A stretch of 64,000 nucleotides of DNA from Cotesia glomerata (GCF_020080835.1 NC_058163.1:2267318-2331317); one strand, 5' to 3'. Shown: positions 12,822 to 25,414, counted from the stretch's first letter. Notes: a model not told the origin generated them from the letters alone. Program-made: numbers and translations.

Positions 12822-15800
12822 ATGTCGTGTCAAATAAAAGGTATTGCTTTGATAAATAATGTTAAGGAGGTCAGGCAATTGTTGTTTGAAAATTCTACAT
12901 TAAGACGTAAGTTTTTTTTTTTTTTTAATTAATAGTTAAAAAATTTTAAAAATTAAGTGTCACAAAAAAAAAATAATTTAGCCCAATAAAAATTTGAAAC
13001 AATTAATTCTTAATTTTTTTGTTGAAATTTTTAGTTGATCATGTTCCAAAAAATGAATTACCACTTCAAGATTCATTTATATCATTATCATCATCTGGAG
13101 ATGTATTGGGTCTTGGATTACACAAAAATATTATAATTTTAACCTGTAAGTAAATTTATTTCTAAAATTTAGGAATGATATTAGAATTAAGAGACATTTG
13201 GTAATTTTTAGAATTTTTTTAACAAATAAATTATAGCAAAAAAAAATTTATTTAAAAAAATTCTATCTCTAGAAGCTCTAAAAAATTATAAATGCAATTT
13301 TTTAAAAATAATTTTCTAGACTTAGTTTATTAAAAAAAAAAAATTAAGAAATTGTAGAGTGTCTGATAATTTATAATACTGAAATCATAAAAAATTTAAC
13401 AAATTTTTAATTAAGGAGATCCAAGTACCCTCCTAGTGTAAAGAACGTAAAAAAATAATACGTACTTTTGCTATCTTAAAATTAATTTTTAAATTAATTA
13501 ATAACATTTTTGAGGAAATTTCCGTAAAATTTACTCATTAAATAATTATTAATATTTAATTGACTAATAAAAAATATAGCACTCTGAATTATCGGTATAC
13601 ACTTGACAATATCGCAAGAGTTCCCTAACCTTAAAATTTATTTATGTTTACTGTCTAACTAAAATGACTAAGATCTTCTAGCATTTAAAAAACCGCGGTT
13701 ACTTATGCGCATGGATAACTGCGCAAGCGGTGTTGCCAAGTCAAATACAAGACTTTAAAGAACGAAAGTTTCGAGTGATTTTTTATAAAAAATATAAAAT
13801 ATCTCCGTAATACGTTCGGAAAGCTACTTTTTTATTGTTTTAATCGAAAGCTTATTATTTTTTCAATCAAATTCAATGAAAATAAAATTTTTTTTAAATC
13901 GTTAATTGCATTTAATTCTCAACCAAATACACGGCTAGTGGAATCTTCATTTATCTACATGTAAAAATTACAATTTTCAAACCTAATTATTTGATTAAAT
14001 ATCACGGAAACCTGCTGTTTTTAATTTTTTTTTATTAATTATTAGGCTATGTAGATTGAATTTACAAATTTGGTCTCCTCAAGTGTCATATTTTGAAATA
14101 TATTCTCTACAAGTCATTTTTAAATTTGCCGCGCTCGGTATTACAAGCCGCCATTTTGTAACGCGGGAATTGCAGCCACCATCTTGTCGAATACTGTTGA
14201 TAATATCTTATTTTCATGATTTCTAATGAATTAGCCTTTTATAAAGCAATTTTATGCAATAAAAATTTGAATAATTATTTTTTAAGTCGGCTTTAATAAA
14301 CAAGTGATAGAAATAGTATATTTCTTACCTAGGGCAGGAAAATAAGAAATGTCTCAGATTACATGTAATTGCTCGGACAAACATGTGATCTGAGGTTTTC
14401 TTATTTCCTGCCCGTGGTGAGAATACTATTTTTCTCCTCGACGGAAGCAGAAAGCGGCATTTTCATTTAGCGCAGCGGGCGGAAAATTGACGCTTTCCGC
14501 CCGGAGGGGAGAAAAAAAATTTTTTGTCTTAAATTTAAAATGATAATTCCACTAGTTTTAAAAATGTACTTCGTGTGGATCTCCTTGTCACTTTTTAAAA
14601 TATATCCTCTACAAGTCATTTTTAAATTTGCCGCGCTCGGTATTACAAGCCTTCATTTTATGACGCGGGAATCGCAGTCGCCATTTTATTGAACACTGTT
14701 GACAAACTCTTTTTTTTTTACAATTTCTAATGAATTAGCCTTTTTATAAAACAATTTTATGTCATGAAAACTTGAATAATCATTTTTTAAGTCGATTTTA
14801 ACAAACAAGCGATAAAAGAATTTTTTTCCTCAAATTTAAATTGATAATTCCACTAGTTTTAAAAATTTAATTTCGCATGGGTTTCCTTAAATTAAAACCA
14901 AAAAAAATTGCATTTGTAATTTTTCAAATTTTCTCTTTTAACAAAAAAAAATTCTAAAATATCAGAATAAACAAAATAACTAATTTTTCCAGCAAAATGG
15001 GACTTACAAGAGCCCGGCGAGATAAAAAACAAATTCCACATATCATGGTCCGGAACTTTAGCCCCCGAGTCCTCAGAATACATAACCTCAATTCTCTGCT
15101 TACCCCTAATATCCCTCGGAAAGTCAAATAGCGGTCCCGACTGGACCTGCATCCTAGTAGGCTTTAGTTCCGGTTACCTCCGCTGTTACACCGAAACCGG
15201 TAGCCTTCTCCTCGAAGAGCAGCTCCACAACGAGCCAATCTTAAATCTAAAATGCCAATCATTAACTTCCCCCCGTCACACCGGAGATACTGGCCTCTCA
15301 GAAGAGATTCACATAATTTACGAGTCAGTAGTCTGTATCCTCCCCGGGTTTCCTTTCTTTTCCACCCTCCGAGCTTGTAGAAACCACTTAGCGCGTGTAC
15401 AAGCGAACTATAGCAGCGACAAGGCGCCATCTAGCGGCCTAACTTTCAAAAAACTCGGTTTGAGAGACCAAGATGTCGCTAATGACTGTGAAGTAATCGG
15501 AACTACTTCCGTAAACACATTCGACCACTTAATGACCGCTTCAATTTGCGGAGGCTTTAACGCGTCGTACCGTTCCAGCGCTCCCCAGCATAATTTAGTA
15601 ATGGCCACCGGAAAGCGACCTTACGTCGGGTTCCACTTTGCTCTAGAAGGTGGCACTGCTCCAGTCCTCTCAGATGTCGCAATTGCAATGGCAAGTTCCC
15701 TAGCAAACGCAATTGGCAAGATAGGAACCGCTGTTCCTTGGTTCCGCGCTTCTAAATCCTCCATAGACAAACCCAAGGTTCCAGGAACAGTTCAGGAACC

Positions 15801-18800
15801 AGCCGAGCCCATGACCTGTCGCTTCGGGCTCAGTGATATAATGCGCGAAGGCCATTCCTTGATAGTAAGCCCCAATAAGACCTTAAGTGTCATTTCCGAC
15901 GCTATGGGTCGGGTTATTCTAATAAATAACCGCAGAGGAATTGCTTTAAGGATGTGGAAAGGTTACAGAGACGCCCAGTGTGGCTGGATTGAAGTTACAG
16001 AGGACAAAAGGTCCAAAGGAACTAGCAAAAAACGCTCAGCTCTATTTTTAGTGATCTATGCACCCAAAAAGGGGATTATTGACATCTGGGGGGTCCAAAC
16101 TGGTTCCAAAATTACAACTTTCACCGCGAGTAAAAATGGAAGGCTTCTTTATGTTAATTATGGACTTTTGGGCTTGAATGATATCGTTCCTTCTTTTCCT
16201 AACCGGCCATTTTATTCGTGCGTATTTTTAGACCCTCTAGGAGGCTTTAAAGAAATTTTGGTTCCGTTTCATTTTGCCTTAAGCAGCAAAAACGGAAAGC
16301 GAGCTCGTGATATCCATCTTTTTAAAAAACTTAAAACGTTTTTAAGAGAAGAAGAGTTTGATGATGATAAATTAGTCCTAGAAGTTGGAAATATATGCAA
16401 AGATTTGAAAACTAATGAAATAAGACAGCAAATTTTGGAGAATTTGATTACTAGTAGACATATTATTCCTGATGTTTTGATAAAAGTCACCGAGATTTTT
16501 AATGAGGTGCTTGTTGAGCAGGAAATTGAATGCAATACTAAGTTTTTGGTGCAATTTTGTGATCAAATAAAACATGTGGTTCTTTTTTACAAATTTTTAA
16601 AGTCTGTTGACAAAAATCCTGATTTTAAGGAAGATTCTGAGGAAAGTTTGCCAAGTGTTCTTTTAACATCCGAAAGAGAAATAAAAAGAATTCTAAAGCT
16701 AGCTGAGAGTCTAGAAGAGCCAGAAAGAACTCGAGTGACTTTTAAAGGAGGATTTGTAGACTTTATTTCTGCATTTGAATTCGGAAGTCAGGTTACTTTA
16801 AAAAGGAACTTATCAGAGGATAAAAAGGAATTAATTTCGGAATTAATTTATCAAAATTGCTTGGACGGAGGCTCGATAGATGCTTGGAAGTCTGAAGCAG
16901 AGTCTAGCGGGCTTCAAGGGAAAGTTCTGATGGAACTAGCTTTAGTTTATTGGCTTTCAAAGCGCCCTCTGGATCTAGAGAGTCATTTAAAGAGGTTTAC
17001 GAAGCTTGTTCAAGGAATTTGTGATAGAGAAGCTGAGGATATCTGTGTGGATTATAACGAAGAGTCTATCTGGTGGAAAGATACTAGAGAAATTCTGATG
17101 AATTCTACAAAGCTTCTTCAAGCATTGACTGCTGCTCTGGCTTGTAGAAGTGTTGCGATAAGTTTGTCGGCGAGTAGAGATAGGCAGGTTAAGGAAGAGG
17201 GAAATGATGAAGGTTGGGAAAATGTTAGCAAAGATGTGTGTCTTTTCACGCTTCTAATTGGGAATCTGGAAGATATTGTTATTCTCAATCTGACTCTTAA
17301 GAAGCCTAAGGTTGATTTGTCCACGCAGTTCTTGGCACTGCCGTTTGAAAAACAGGAGATTTCGCTGGGGAATGTTATTTCGAGAGGACAGGGCGCGATT
17401 TCGGAGATTGTTGCCAAGTGGTTGTCCGCTTCGGGGGTTGATCCTTCGGAGCTTATTGATAATACTGATGTGGAATTTAATCCAAGGGTTTCTTCAGAGC
17501 CGCAGGATAGTGAGGAGGGGAAAAAAGATGAACAAGATTCGGATTTACAAGGTAAAAAAATTAAAGAATTTTTATTGAATAAAACACAATGATAGAAGGA
17601 TTTGTTTATATTTAATAAGGTTTATTAACTTAATAAGTGATTTTTTAACATATGATTTAATAAATATTTATTAACATTTAATAAATTATTTATTAAAGAC
17701 GATTTAAATGTTAATAAATATTTGTTAACAAATATTGATTAACAGTTAATAAGTAATTTATTAAGTACAATTTATTAACTGTTGATAAATATTTATTAAT
17801 TGTTAATGAATATTTGTTAACTGTTAACAAATATTTATTTAAAATAAAAAGCAAACATAGCAATTTTCTTTTGACACTTTTTATAATTCTATAGCTGGAA
17901 TACATGATAATAATTCAATTCACTAAATAAATTAACCTTTTTAATATTTAAAAATATAAAAGATAATTATGAGCTGCGATAGAATTTGGTATTTTACAAT
18001 AAACGTTATTATAATGTAATATAATTAATGCAAATGATTTATAAAGATGATTTTTATTTATAAGCAATCTTGATATATATCATTGCAAGCGAAGCAAATT
18101 CACTCAACAAAATATTTATTAACTGTTAATAAATATTTGTTAACTATTAATAAATACTTACTAACTATTAATAAATGTACTTTCCTCCCAAATAAATATT
18201 TATTAAATGTTAAAAAATATTTATTAAAATTTAATCAATTACGTAATTGTCTTCAAATAAATTAAATTATTAAGAGTTAATAAATCCTTCTATCAGTGTA
18301 AGAACGGTAGACTATAAAAAAATAAAATATTGACCAGGCAGCATAATTTGATTTTAAAAAATCTAATTTTATATTTAGTATAAAAATATCTAGTTTTAAT
18401 TATACTTTGAATAAAAATTTAGGCATCTATATAAATATATCCAGTAAAGAAAGTTTGGGTACAAATATCAGAAATTTGGAAAAATTAAAAACCTCGCTGT
18501 GTTTGCTACATTTATGATCAATTTATATTAAATTAAATACTTATTAATAAATAAGTATTTGTCAAAAAATTTAACATCCAAGATTAATTATCAATTATTT
18601 TTGTTAGAAAACGCATGTTAATAATTGAAATAATACTCTGGTGAACAATTGGTGTTGTAAATTATCCAATGTACCTAATATTAGTATGTCTTGAAAAATT
18701 GATTTAAATATGAGTACTGAAGATAATATTGTATCAGAATACAGAACAACTAACAACAATACTTCAATTATTAACATGTCAGTGAATAGATTAGCTAATG

Positions 18801-21800
18801 TCCAAACTATTATAGATTTTAAATAAAAATTATTTACAAGTCTAGTAAGCATAATACTACTGGTCAGTATTTAGAACATACAAGGTCAATATTTAGTAAG
18901 TTATAGTCAATATTCGGAGCAATTGGCTGTAACGTTAATTATGACAATTAAATGTTTATTATTATGTATTTTATAAACAAAAGTATTATAGTTTGTAAGT
19001 TAAAACTATAAAAAAAGAAAAACACTCGTTTCAGCTGATAAACTCTTTCAAGAAATTTAAAAATAATTTATTTATGTTTATTTTATCTAAACTGGTCAAT
19101 ATTTAGAGCCTTTACCTTATAATTATAATTTTTAGTGTTAGCAAAAAATTTATAATCCTTTAGAATCAGTGAAAAATTTTTAAAAAAATAAATTTGAAGA
19201 ATTTATTTAAAATTGACTTTTTTAATAAAATTTTCTATAAAACTTTGGATTTAATTAATATTTTTATTTAATTCTTTAAATTAAATATGTAACATATTTC
19301 TTTTTAAGATATTAATAAAAAATTCAATTTAATTTTTTATAAAAAATACTACTGGTCAATATTTGGAACATAGGCGGTCAATATTTAGAGCCTTTACTGC
19401 ACTTCTTATTTAATAATTTTTTTTTAAACAGTAAATTGTACAAAATATTTGAACTGTTCCAGTAATACAAGTATATTCCAGTATTACGATAATTATATTA
19501 GAAATTTTAATATATTTTTTTTCTTGTAGTTTCAGAAACAGCACCAAAAGCAGATGCTAACTCTTTAGGAGAAATTCTCGACAAAATGGCGATGCTAAAG
19601 CGCCATTTTCCCTACAGCTTGACCAGTAGCGTCCTCTTGGCAAACTTAACCTGGCAGTATGTAATGTTTTGGAGCAAAGATGTCACTAGGCTCGATGTTC
19701 TAGAAGCGGCTTTGACTGTTTTGAGACAAATTCCCATGAAATCAATGCGTCAAGGCGTATGTTGCCTTTTATGGAATATTCACTTAAAAAAAAGAATGGA
19801 AGCTGCTGGAAAATTGATTAATAAACTCGGAAAACTTCCTAAAGAAAGATTATGTACCCAAGATGTTGGATTATCTGATTTACAGACGACAATTTTCTTG
19901 GAGCACTGCGTCAGCTTCTTAGATATTTTCTTGGACGCCGAAGTCTTGGAAGAAGACAAGAATGCAGTAGTTAAGGCTGAAGAATTATGGGAAGGATACG
20001 CTGGACCTCAAGCGTTCTCTGCTTTAGCTATCAATCAAGTTCCTGGAAGCTACGATTTAATTTTGCTCCACTTGCAGCTGGGATATGTATTACATATGAT
20101 TGCTTTTTTCGGGATTAAATCTTTGAAACCGATGACTAGTTTGTTTGAATCAGTGGTAAGTATTTGTTTAATATTTTTTATTTATTCAAATTAATTATTA
20201 ATTATTAATTATTTAATGTTATCAGACTAGCAGATACTTCTTCCAAGACATCACAGACAAGTTTATCTTCACCTGGTACCACGATGACAAACGAGACGGT
20301 AACAGGTTAGACTTCCTTTGCCGTGTTATTACCGCGTCGATGGAATCGATTCACCAGAAGACTACAGAAGATGGTGTTGATTCAAGACAAGCTGTTTTGT
20401 GGATGAGCAAGTGTACTGTTTTAGCTTCTATGTGGAAAATTGATTGTGATAAATTGAGGATACATCAAACTTGCCAACTTTATGTCAATGGATTTGATCA
20501 ATTAGCTGATGAGGTATTTTAAATTTTTATTAACTGAGTTTTACAAGTTAATACTGTTCCAAGAACTGATGACTGTTCCAAAAACCTATTACTGTTTCAT
20601 GAACTTATTGCTGTTTCGAGAAAATGTTACTTTTATTAGAGCTTAATATTGTTCTTGAAACCTGGTACTGTTCTTGGAACCTAATATTGTTCTTAAAATC
20701 TAAAACTGTTAGAACTCAATATTGTTCTCGGAACCTATTACTGTTCCAAGAACCTATTGTTGTGTTCAAGAACTTGTTAATTTTATTAGAACTTAATATT
20801 GTTCTTGGAACCAGGTACTGTTCTAGAAACCTGATACTGATCTTAGAACCGACTATTGTTCCAAAAACTTGATATTGTTCTTACAACCTAATATTGTTCT
20901 TAGAACCTAATATTGTTCTCGAAACCTATTAATGTTTCAATAACCTATTACTGTTCCAAGAACCTATTGCTGTGTTCAAGAACTTGTTAATTTTATTAGA
21001 GCTTAATATTGTTCTTGGAACCTGATATTGTTATTAAAACCTAATACTGTTCTTAAAACTTAATATTGTTCTCGGAACCTATTACTGTTCCAAGAACCTT
21101 TTGCTGTTTCAAGAACCTGTTACTTTTATTAGAATTTAATGGTGTTCCTAAAACCTGGCACTGTTCTTGGAACCTGATACTGTTCTTGGAACCGGATACT
21201 GTTCTTAGAGCCTACTATTGTTCCAAAAAACTTGATATTGTTCTGACAACCTAATATTGTTCTTAGAACCTAACATTGTTCTCGGAACCTATTACTCTTC
21301 CAAGAACTTGTTGCTGTTTCCAAGAACCTGTTAATTTTATTAGAGCTTAATATTGTTCTTGGAACCTGATGTTGTTCTTAGAACCTACTATTGTTCATAG
21401 AATCCGATATTGTTATTGAAACCTAATACTGTTTTTAGAACATACTATTGTTCCCAAAACTTGACACTGCTCTCAAGATCTAATACTGTTCTTAGAACTT
21501 AATATTGTTCTCGGAACCTACAACGGTTCTAAGAACCTATTACTGTTCCAAGAACCTGTTCCTTTTATTAGAGTTTAATATTGTTCTTGGAACCTGATAC
21601 TGTTCTTGGAATCTGATACTGTTCTTAGAACCTACTATTGTTCTTGGAACCTGACATTGTTCTTAAAACCTAATACTGTTCTTAGAAGCTAATATTGTTC
21701 TCAGAATCTAATACTGTTCCTAGAACTTTTAAAAACTATTATGACTTCAAACCAGTTGAGGTTTTAAGAAAAATTTTACAGTACATCAATAATCTTACAA

Positions 21801-22301
21801 TTATTATTGAATAATATATTGAACAAAAAAATTCATATTTACTATTGTCTTTCATGAACGTCCTTAATTACTATAATAAAAAAATTTCTTAAGATTATAA
21901 AGCTATAAATTTTTAAGTAAAATATTTTTTTCACAGGTTCTAACTGCAGTAAATGAAACAGAAACGCTAGCAGTAAATTTATTACCAATAGCTGGTTTGC
22001 GTATGATGTCATTTTTATCTAAATCACCAGACTTATTAGAAGAAGTATCAAGAATAAGTCCCGCATTAACTCAGTACTTGGAAAATTTGGTATTTTATTT
22101 TTTAAACTTACAATAATAAACACTAAATACAAATTTATTTTATTTTTATTACAGAATTTACCAGGAATTGTAATAACAAACTGTTCCAACGAAAACAATA
22201 TTCAGTTGATAAAAAAAGTGTCACAATACTTACCAGATACGCATAATGATTATCATTACGCGCAATTAATGCTCGACGCGACTTTTATTTATCGCGGATG
22301 A
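12822..22301 (+). CDS. RAB3GAP2: Rab3 GTPase-activating protein non-catalytic subunit
   Basis: Seven coding exons join in frame: 12822-12906, 13035-13145, 14993-17551, 19530-20155, 20226-20513, 21937-22089, 22155-22301, giving about 1322 aa (human protein about 1390). All introns are GT-AG. Family landmarks are the N-terminal WDLQEPGEIKNKFHISWSGT and GPDWTCILVGFSSGYLRCYT segments, LRACRNHLARVQ, KKLGLRDQDV, GFHFALEG, RMWKGYRDAQCGWI, FLVIYAPKKGI, and in exon 4 the C-terminal LCTQDVGLSDLQT region. In known biology this subunit pairs with RAB3GAP1 to act on Rab3 in synaptic exocytosis and on Rab18 at the ER and lipid droplets; it carries no GAP active site. Exon 3 is unusually large (2559 nt). 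Exon 4 has two possible in-frame acceptors (exon starts 19530 or 19536), differing by two residues. Introns 2, 3 and 5 carry repeats. The family call is secure; exact splice edges are predicted. Confidence 0.96.
14080..14880. repeat. Approx. 490-bp tandem duplication in RAB3GAP2 intron 2
   Basis: The block around 14097-14190 (TACAAGTCATTTTTAAATTT, then GCCGCGCTCGGTATTACAAG) is repeated at 14591-14690, followed in both by TTTCTAATGAATTAGCCTTT and a matching tail ending TTCCACTAGTTTTAAAAA. The copies differ at scattered sites, so the duplication is not fresh. Confidence 0.6.
14311..14436. repeat. Imperfect inverted repeat (hairpin) in RAB3GAP2 intron 2
   Basis: GGGCAGGAAAATAAGAAATG, then TCTCAGATTACATGT, is mirrored by ACATGTGATCTGAGG and TTTTCTTATTTCCTGCCC, with a short loop near 14370-14385. 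The symmetry extends outward through AAATAGTAT...ATACTATTT. It lies only in the first copy of the 490-bp duplication and so looks like a later small foldback insertion. Confidence 0.6.
17585..18299. mobile_element. TIR element, ACTGATAGAAGG family, in RAB3GAP2 intron 3
   Basis: The left end (TGATAGAAGGATTTGTTTAT at about 17590) and the right end CCTTCTATCAGTGT (to 18299) are inverted repeats of the same family as 2667-4192 and 9174-9810, here inverted in its interior. It begins only about 35 bp after the exon 3 donor (17552). Low-complexity open frames within it are not genes. Confidence 0.6.
18310..19030. repeat. 700-bp dispersed repeat, copy 2
   Basis: Closely matches 3390-4090, including the minus-strand hydrophobic frame (18604-18852). 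It is bounded by ATATTGACCAG near 18322 and CTGGTCAATATTT near 19088, which form a short inverted repeat and may be the ends of the unit. Further copies of the word GGTCAATATTTAGAGCCTTT occur at about 19090 and 19377. Confidence 0.5.
20540..21735. repeat. Minisatellite of about 20-bp units in RAB3GAP2 intron 5
   Basis: Nearly 1.2 kb of degenerate repeats of a unit like CTGTTCTTGGAACCTAATA, over 50 copies, with longer-range periodicity marked by recurring AACCTGTTAATTTTATTAGA (about 20.78, 20.99, 21.33 kb and variants at 21.12 and 21.55 kb). It explains the repetitive frames in the region and has no protein-coding signal. Confidence 0.85.
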
Positions 22302-22614
22302 CATTTTTTTAAAGTAAAGTATTGACTGTGATAGTTTAATTTCTTTTATTCGGTAAGTCGCTTTAATTTAATCCAACTTCTGATAAAAATGATTTATTTT
22401 AAACAATCGAATTTACAATTGAAAAAAAAAAAAAAATTTAATTATAATCGTTTCGTAATCGTTTCGCTGATACAAAGAAGAAATTGTTATAATTAATTAA
22501 AATATTTATCTATAAATATATTTAAAATCTAAAATAATAAATAAATAAATAGTAAATTAAAAAAATAATTCATGGAGTTAAAAGTAATAAAATATTAATA
22601 AATATTATTAATAA

Positions 22615-24339
22615 TTAAAAATGTATTCCGAAATCTCGATATGATGGCCTCCGAATTGTTTCCCAGTTAGTAAATTCTGTATGATGAATTTGACATCCTG
22701 GACTTCCTACAGTTGTTAACCAATGCGCCCTGGGAATTATATTTTTATTTAATTAATTCTAAAATACTTTTTAAGTGTGGTAAAAATATAATTAGAAACA
22801 AATCGGAACAATTTATTTATATTCTAGCCGCTAGGAAAAAAAAAAAAAAAAAAAAAACACCGGGCAAATAATAAAATAATATTTAAAACAAATTACACAA
22901 CTTGGCTGAGATATTAATTGTTCTTTAAATAATTATTTCAAGATCATTGCAAGATAATTAATTTATTGCAACTTCCTATTGAGTAATTGCCAGGCTGTTT
23001 ATTTATAAACAATTTACAACCTTGAAGATTTAACCAAAATGTTTATTTATTTATTATCATTTTCTGCGTGACTAAACTATAAATAAATAAAATTTTGTTT
23101 TATTAAATAATGAATTTTGTTAAAATGCACTTTTTTTTTTTTAACTATTGATATTTTTAAAGATATAAGCTCGTCCTGATGTTATTCTCATTAAGAGCTT
23201 TCATTTGAGTACCGACATGCATTTTTGATATATTTGTCATATATACATATATATGATATATATAAATATAAAATATTTGAAAAATTGATGTGGGTACTCA
23301 AATGAAAGGTCTCGATGAGTATAACATCAGGATGAGCTTATATCTTTAAAAATGTCAATAGTTCTCAAAATACAAGGCCATTTCTTAATTAAAATTTATA
23401 TACATATATGTATATAATATATAATTTAAAAATACAAGCTCATCTTGATGTTACACTCATCAAGAGCTTTCATTTGAGTACCCACATGCATTTTTGATAT
23501 ATTTTTCATATATACGTATATATAATATATATAAATATCAAAAATGTATGAAAAATTGATGTTGGTACTCAAATGAAAGGTCTCGATGACTGTAACATCA
23601 GGTTGAGCTTATATCTTTAAAAATGTCAATAGTTTTCAAAATACAAGGTCGTTTCTTAAATAAAATTCAAAGATATAAGCTCATCTTGATATTACACTTA
23701 TCAAGAGCTTTCATTTGAGTATCCACATGTATTTTTGATATATTTTTCATATACACATATATAATATATATAAATATATGAAAAATTGATGTGGGTACTC
23801 AAATGAAAGGTCTCGATGAGTGTAATGTCGGGATGAGCTTATATCATGAAAAATTTCAATAGTTCTCAAGATGCAAGGTCATTTCTTAATTATGAGGTGA
23901 GAAATTTTATTTGAAAATTAAAAAAAAAAAATTTTTTTTTTAATATTTTGTTTTTTTTTTTTTTCCAGAAAAAAAAACTTACATTTGATCAACGTATGGC
24001 TTGGGTCCTTGCATTTTTCCTAAAATACTGCCGGTTTTACTATTTTTAACCCAACCGGTTATTCCAAGTGATCTGCATAAATCACGTGTGTATTTAGTAA
24101 AGTAACAACCTGAAATAAATAAAATACAACGACAGTAATTAAATCAATTTTTATTTTTTATTTTAGGAAATTAAAACAAGGATAAAAAATTAAAATAAAA
24201 TAAGCAATCGTGATGATTAAAGATGACAAGAAGAATATTGGGAGATTAAATTGAAAGGAAACTTACCCTGAACTTTTCCGAATACTTCAAATTCAACTGA
24301 AGCAAGTGGTGCGTTAGCAATAGGATCGTCACTAGCCAT
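22615..24339 (-). CDS. Acylphosphatase family protein, catalytic Arg replaced
   Basis: Three exons on the minus strand (24339-24267, 24109-23983, 22729-22615) give 104 aa, about the size of the family (roughly 98 aa). The fold signature is clear: VEFEVFGKVQG at residues 15-25, GWVKNSKTG at 43-51, GKMQGP at about 57-62, and WLTTVGSPGCQI followed by the C-terminal YRDFGIHF. Known acylphosphatases hydrolyse acyl phosphates using an Arg in G-V-F-F-R and a later Asn. Here the Asn is present (N47) but the Arg position reads Thr in CYFTKYT (T29), so classical activity is doubtful; it may be a divergent insect paralogue. It is tail to tail with RAB3GAP2, the two stops 313 bp apart. Intron 2 (22730-23982) holds a Helitron-like copy. 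Confidence 0.93.
23050..23895 (-). mobile_element. Helitron-like repeat copy inside acylphosphatase intron 2
   Basis: The left edge is the reversed 3' part of the family (TTTAGTCACG remnant, then AAAATTTTGTTTTATT in reverse context). Three palindromic sub-units follow with the CATTTGAGTACCCACAT / ATGTGGGTACTCAAATG arms. The right edge at about 23895 is the reversed ACCTTGCATCTTGAG block, less than 100 bp from the exon 2 donor. Confidence 0.65.
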
Positions 24340-24980
24340 AATTAGGTAATTATCCTCTTTATGACGGTGAAGCCTCAGAGCTTTTCCGAACTCTATTTTA
24401 ACTGTATTCTATTTTTCTTTTTTTTCTAAATAATTGTTTTTTTTTTATTTTTTTTTGGGAGAGATTTTAGAGGTGAAACAAACAAATATCTTCCTGTATC
24501 TTATTATTTATTATTAAATCGAAGTAGACTCTAGTCTTAGTCTTCTTACGTGTCGATGTGTACTGATTTTGTGTCGCGAGATCTACAAACGCCCCAAATA
24601 GATTCCCCACTAGCGGTCATAGGGCCAACAGGCCATTGACGATCGATTGCCAATCAATTGTTCGTCATCCAACTTTTTTTTTATTTATTTTTATTTCATA
24701 ACTTTTTTTTTATATACAAACAAAATTTGTCTAAGATATTTTTTTTTAATAATTACAAATTTTTTTTGAACAAAAATTAAGTTAAAAAAAATTGAAAATT
24801 TTTTAATAACTGAGAAATTAAATTAAACTATTAATATTGGATTATGAATAAGAAAATTTTAGCTTGATTTTTTTTAATTTATGACACTAAAGGAAATTTT
24901 TAAATAAATTTTGTAAATAATAGTGCTATTAGAATAATTAAAAATAATTTAATGAACAAATGTGACGGAATAAATATATA
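24340..24980 (-). promoter_or_regulatory. Upstream region of the acylphosphatase gene
   Basis: Gene-free 640 bp upstream of the acylphosphatase ATG. A GC-richer island at about 24545-24670 (TGTGTCGCGAGATCTACAAA, CCATTGACGATCGATTGCCA) is the likely promoter or 5' UTR, judged only by composition and position. The rest is A/T runs. No TATA box stands out from the AT background. Confidence 0.3.
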
Positions 24981-24985
24981 GAACC

Positions 24986-25316
24986 TGTTAGAATCAGGAT
25001 ATTCGGAAGGAGAAATTCAACAATATAAAGATGATTTAGTTTAATTTATAAGAGTATATTTAAAGTCAAAGAATAGCACGAGTGCTTTATTTAAAGTATT
25101 GAGATAAAAAGATACAAATTACAAGTATGTAAGTTAACAATGATCCGCACAAGTGGTCAGCACGAATGTCAGAAAGACACTAACTGTGGTTCCTTCCTTT
25201 TAGTAAGACCCATGTACTGAGGGTACAAAAGGGTCATAAAACTGACCGAGTTACTAGATTCCAGGTAACTCTATACGCATCTCCGATGCTGTATGTATCG
25301 TTGTTATATTCCAACA
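24986..25316 (-). mobile_element. Solo LTR with 5-bp target duplication, copia-like ends
   Basis: A 331-bp unit begins TGTTAGAATC and ends ATTCCAACA, so the ends are TG...CA with a short TGTT/AACA inverted repeat. It is flanked by GAACC on both sides (24981-24985 and 25317-25321), a 5-bp target-site duplication. Read on the minus strand it starts TGTTGGAATAT, the same kind of start as Drosophila copia LTRs, hence the strand. No internal gag-pol region is attached, so it is a recombination-derived solo LTR. The superfamily (copia) is a tentative inference. Confidence 0.75.
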
Positions 25317-25414
25317 GAACCAACAAACTATTAAAAACTCCTACAAAAACTTTACATAAAAAATTGACTACTAAAAAATCTATAAAAGCAAAAGGCACTA
25401 ATTCTTATCAAGAC

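Noticed and set aside
20624..21254. Leu/Asn-rich frames in RAB3GAP2 intron 5
   Set aside because: Produced by the 20-bp minisatellite, which lacks stop codons in one frame by chance.
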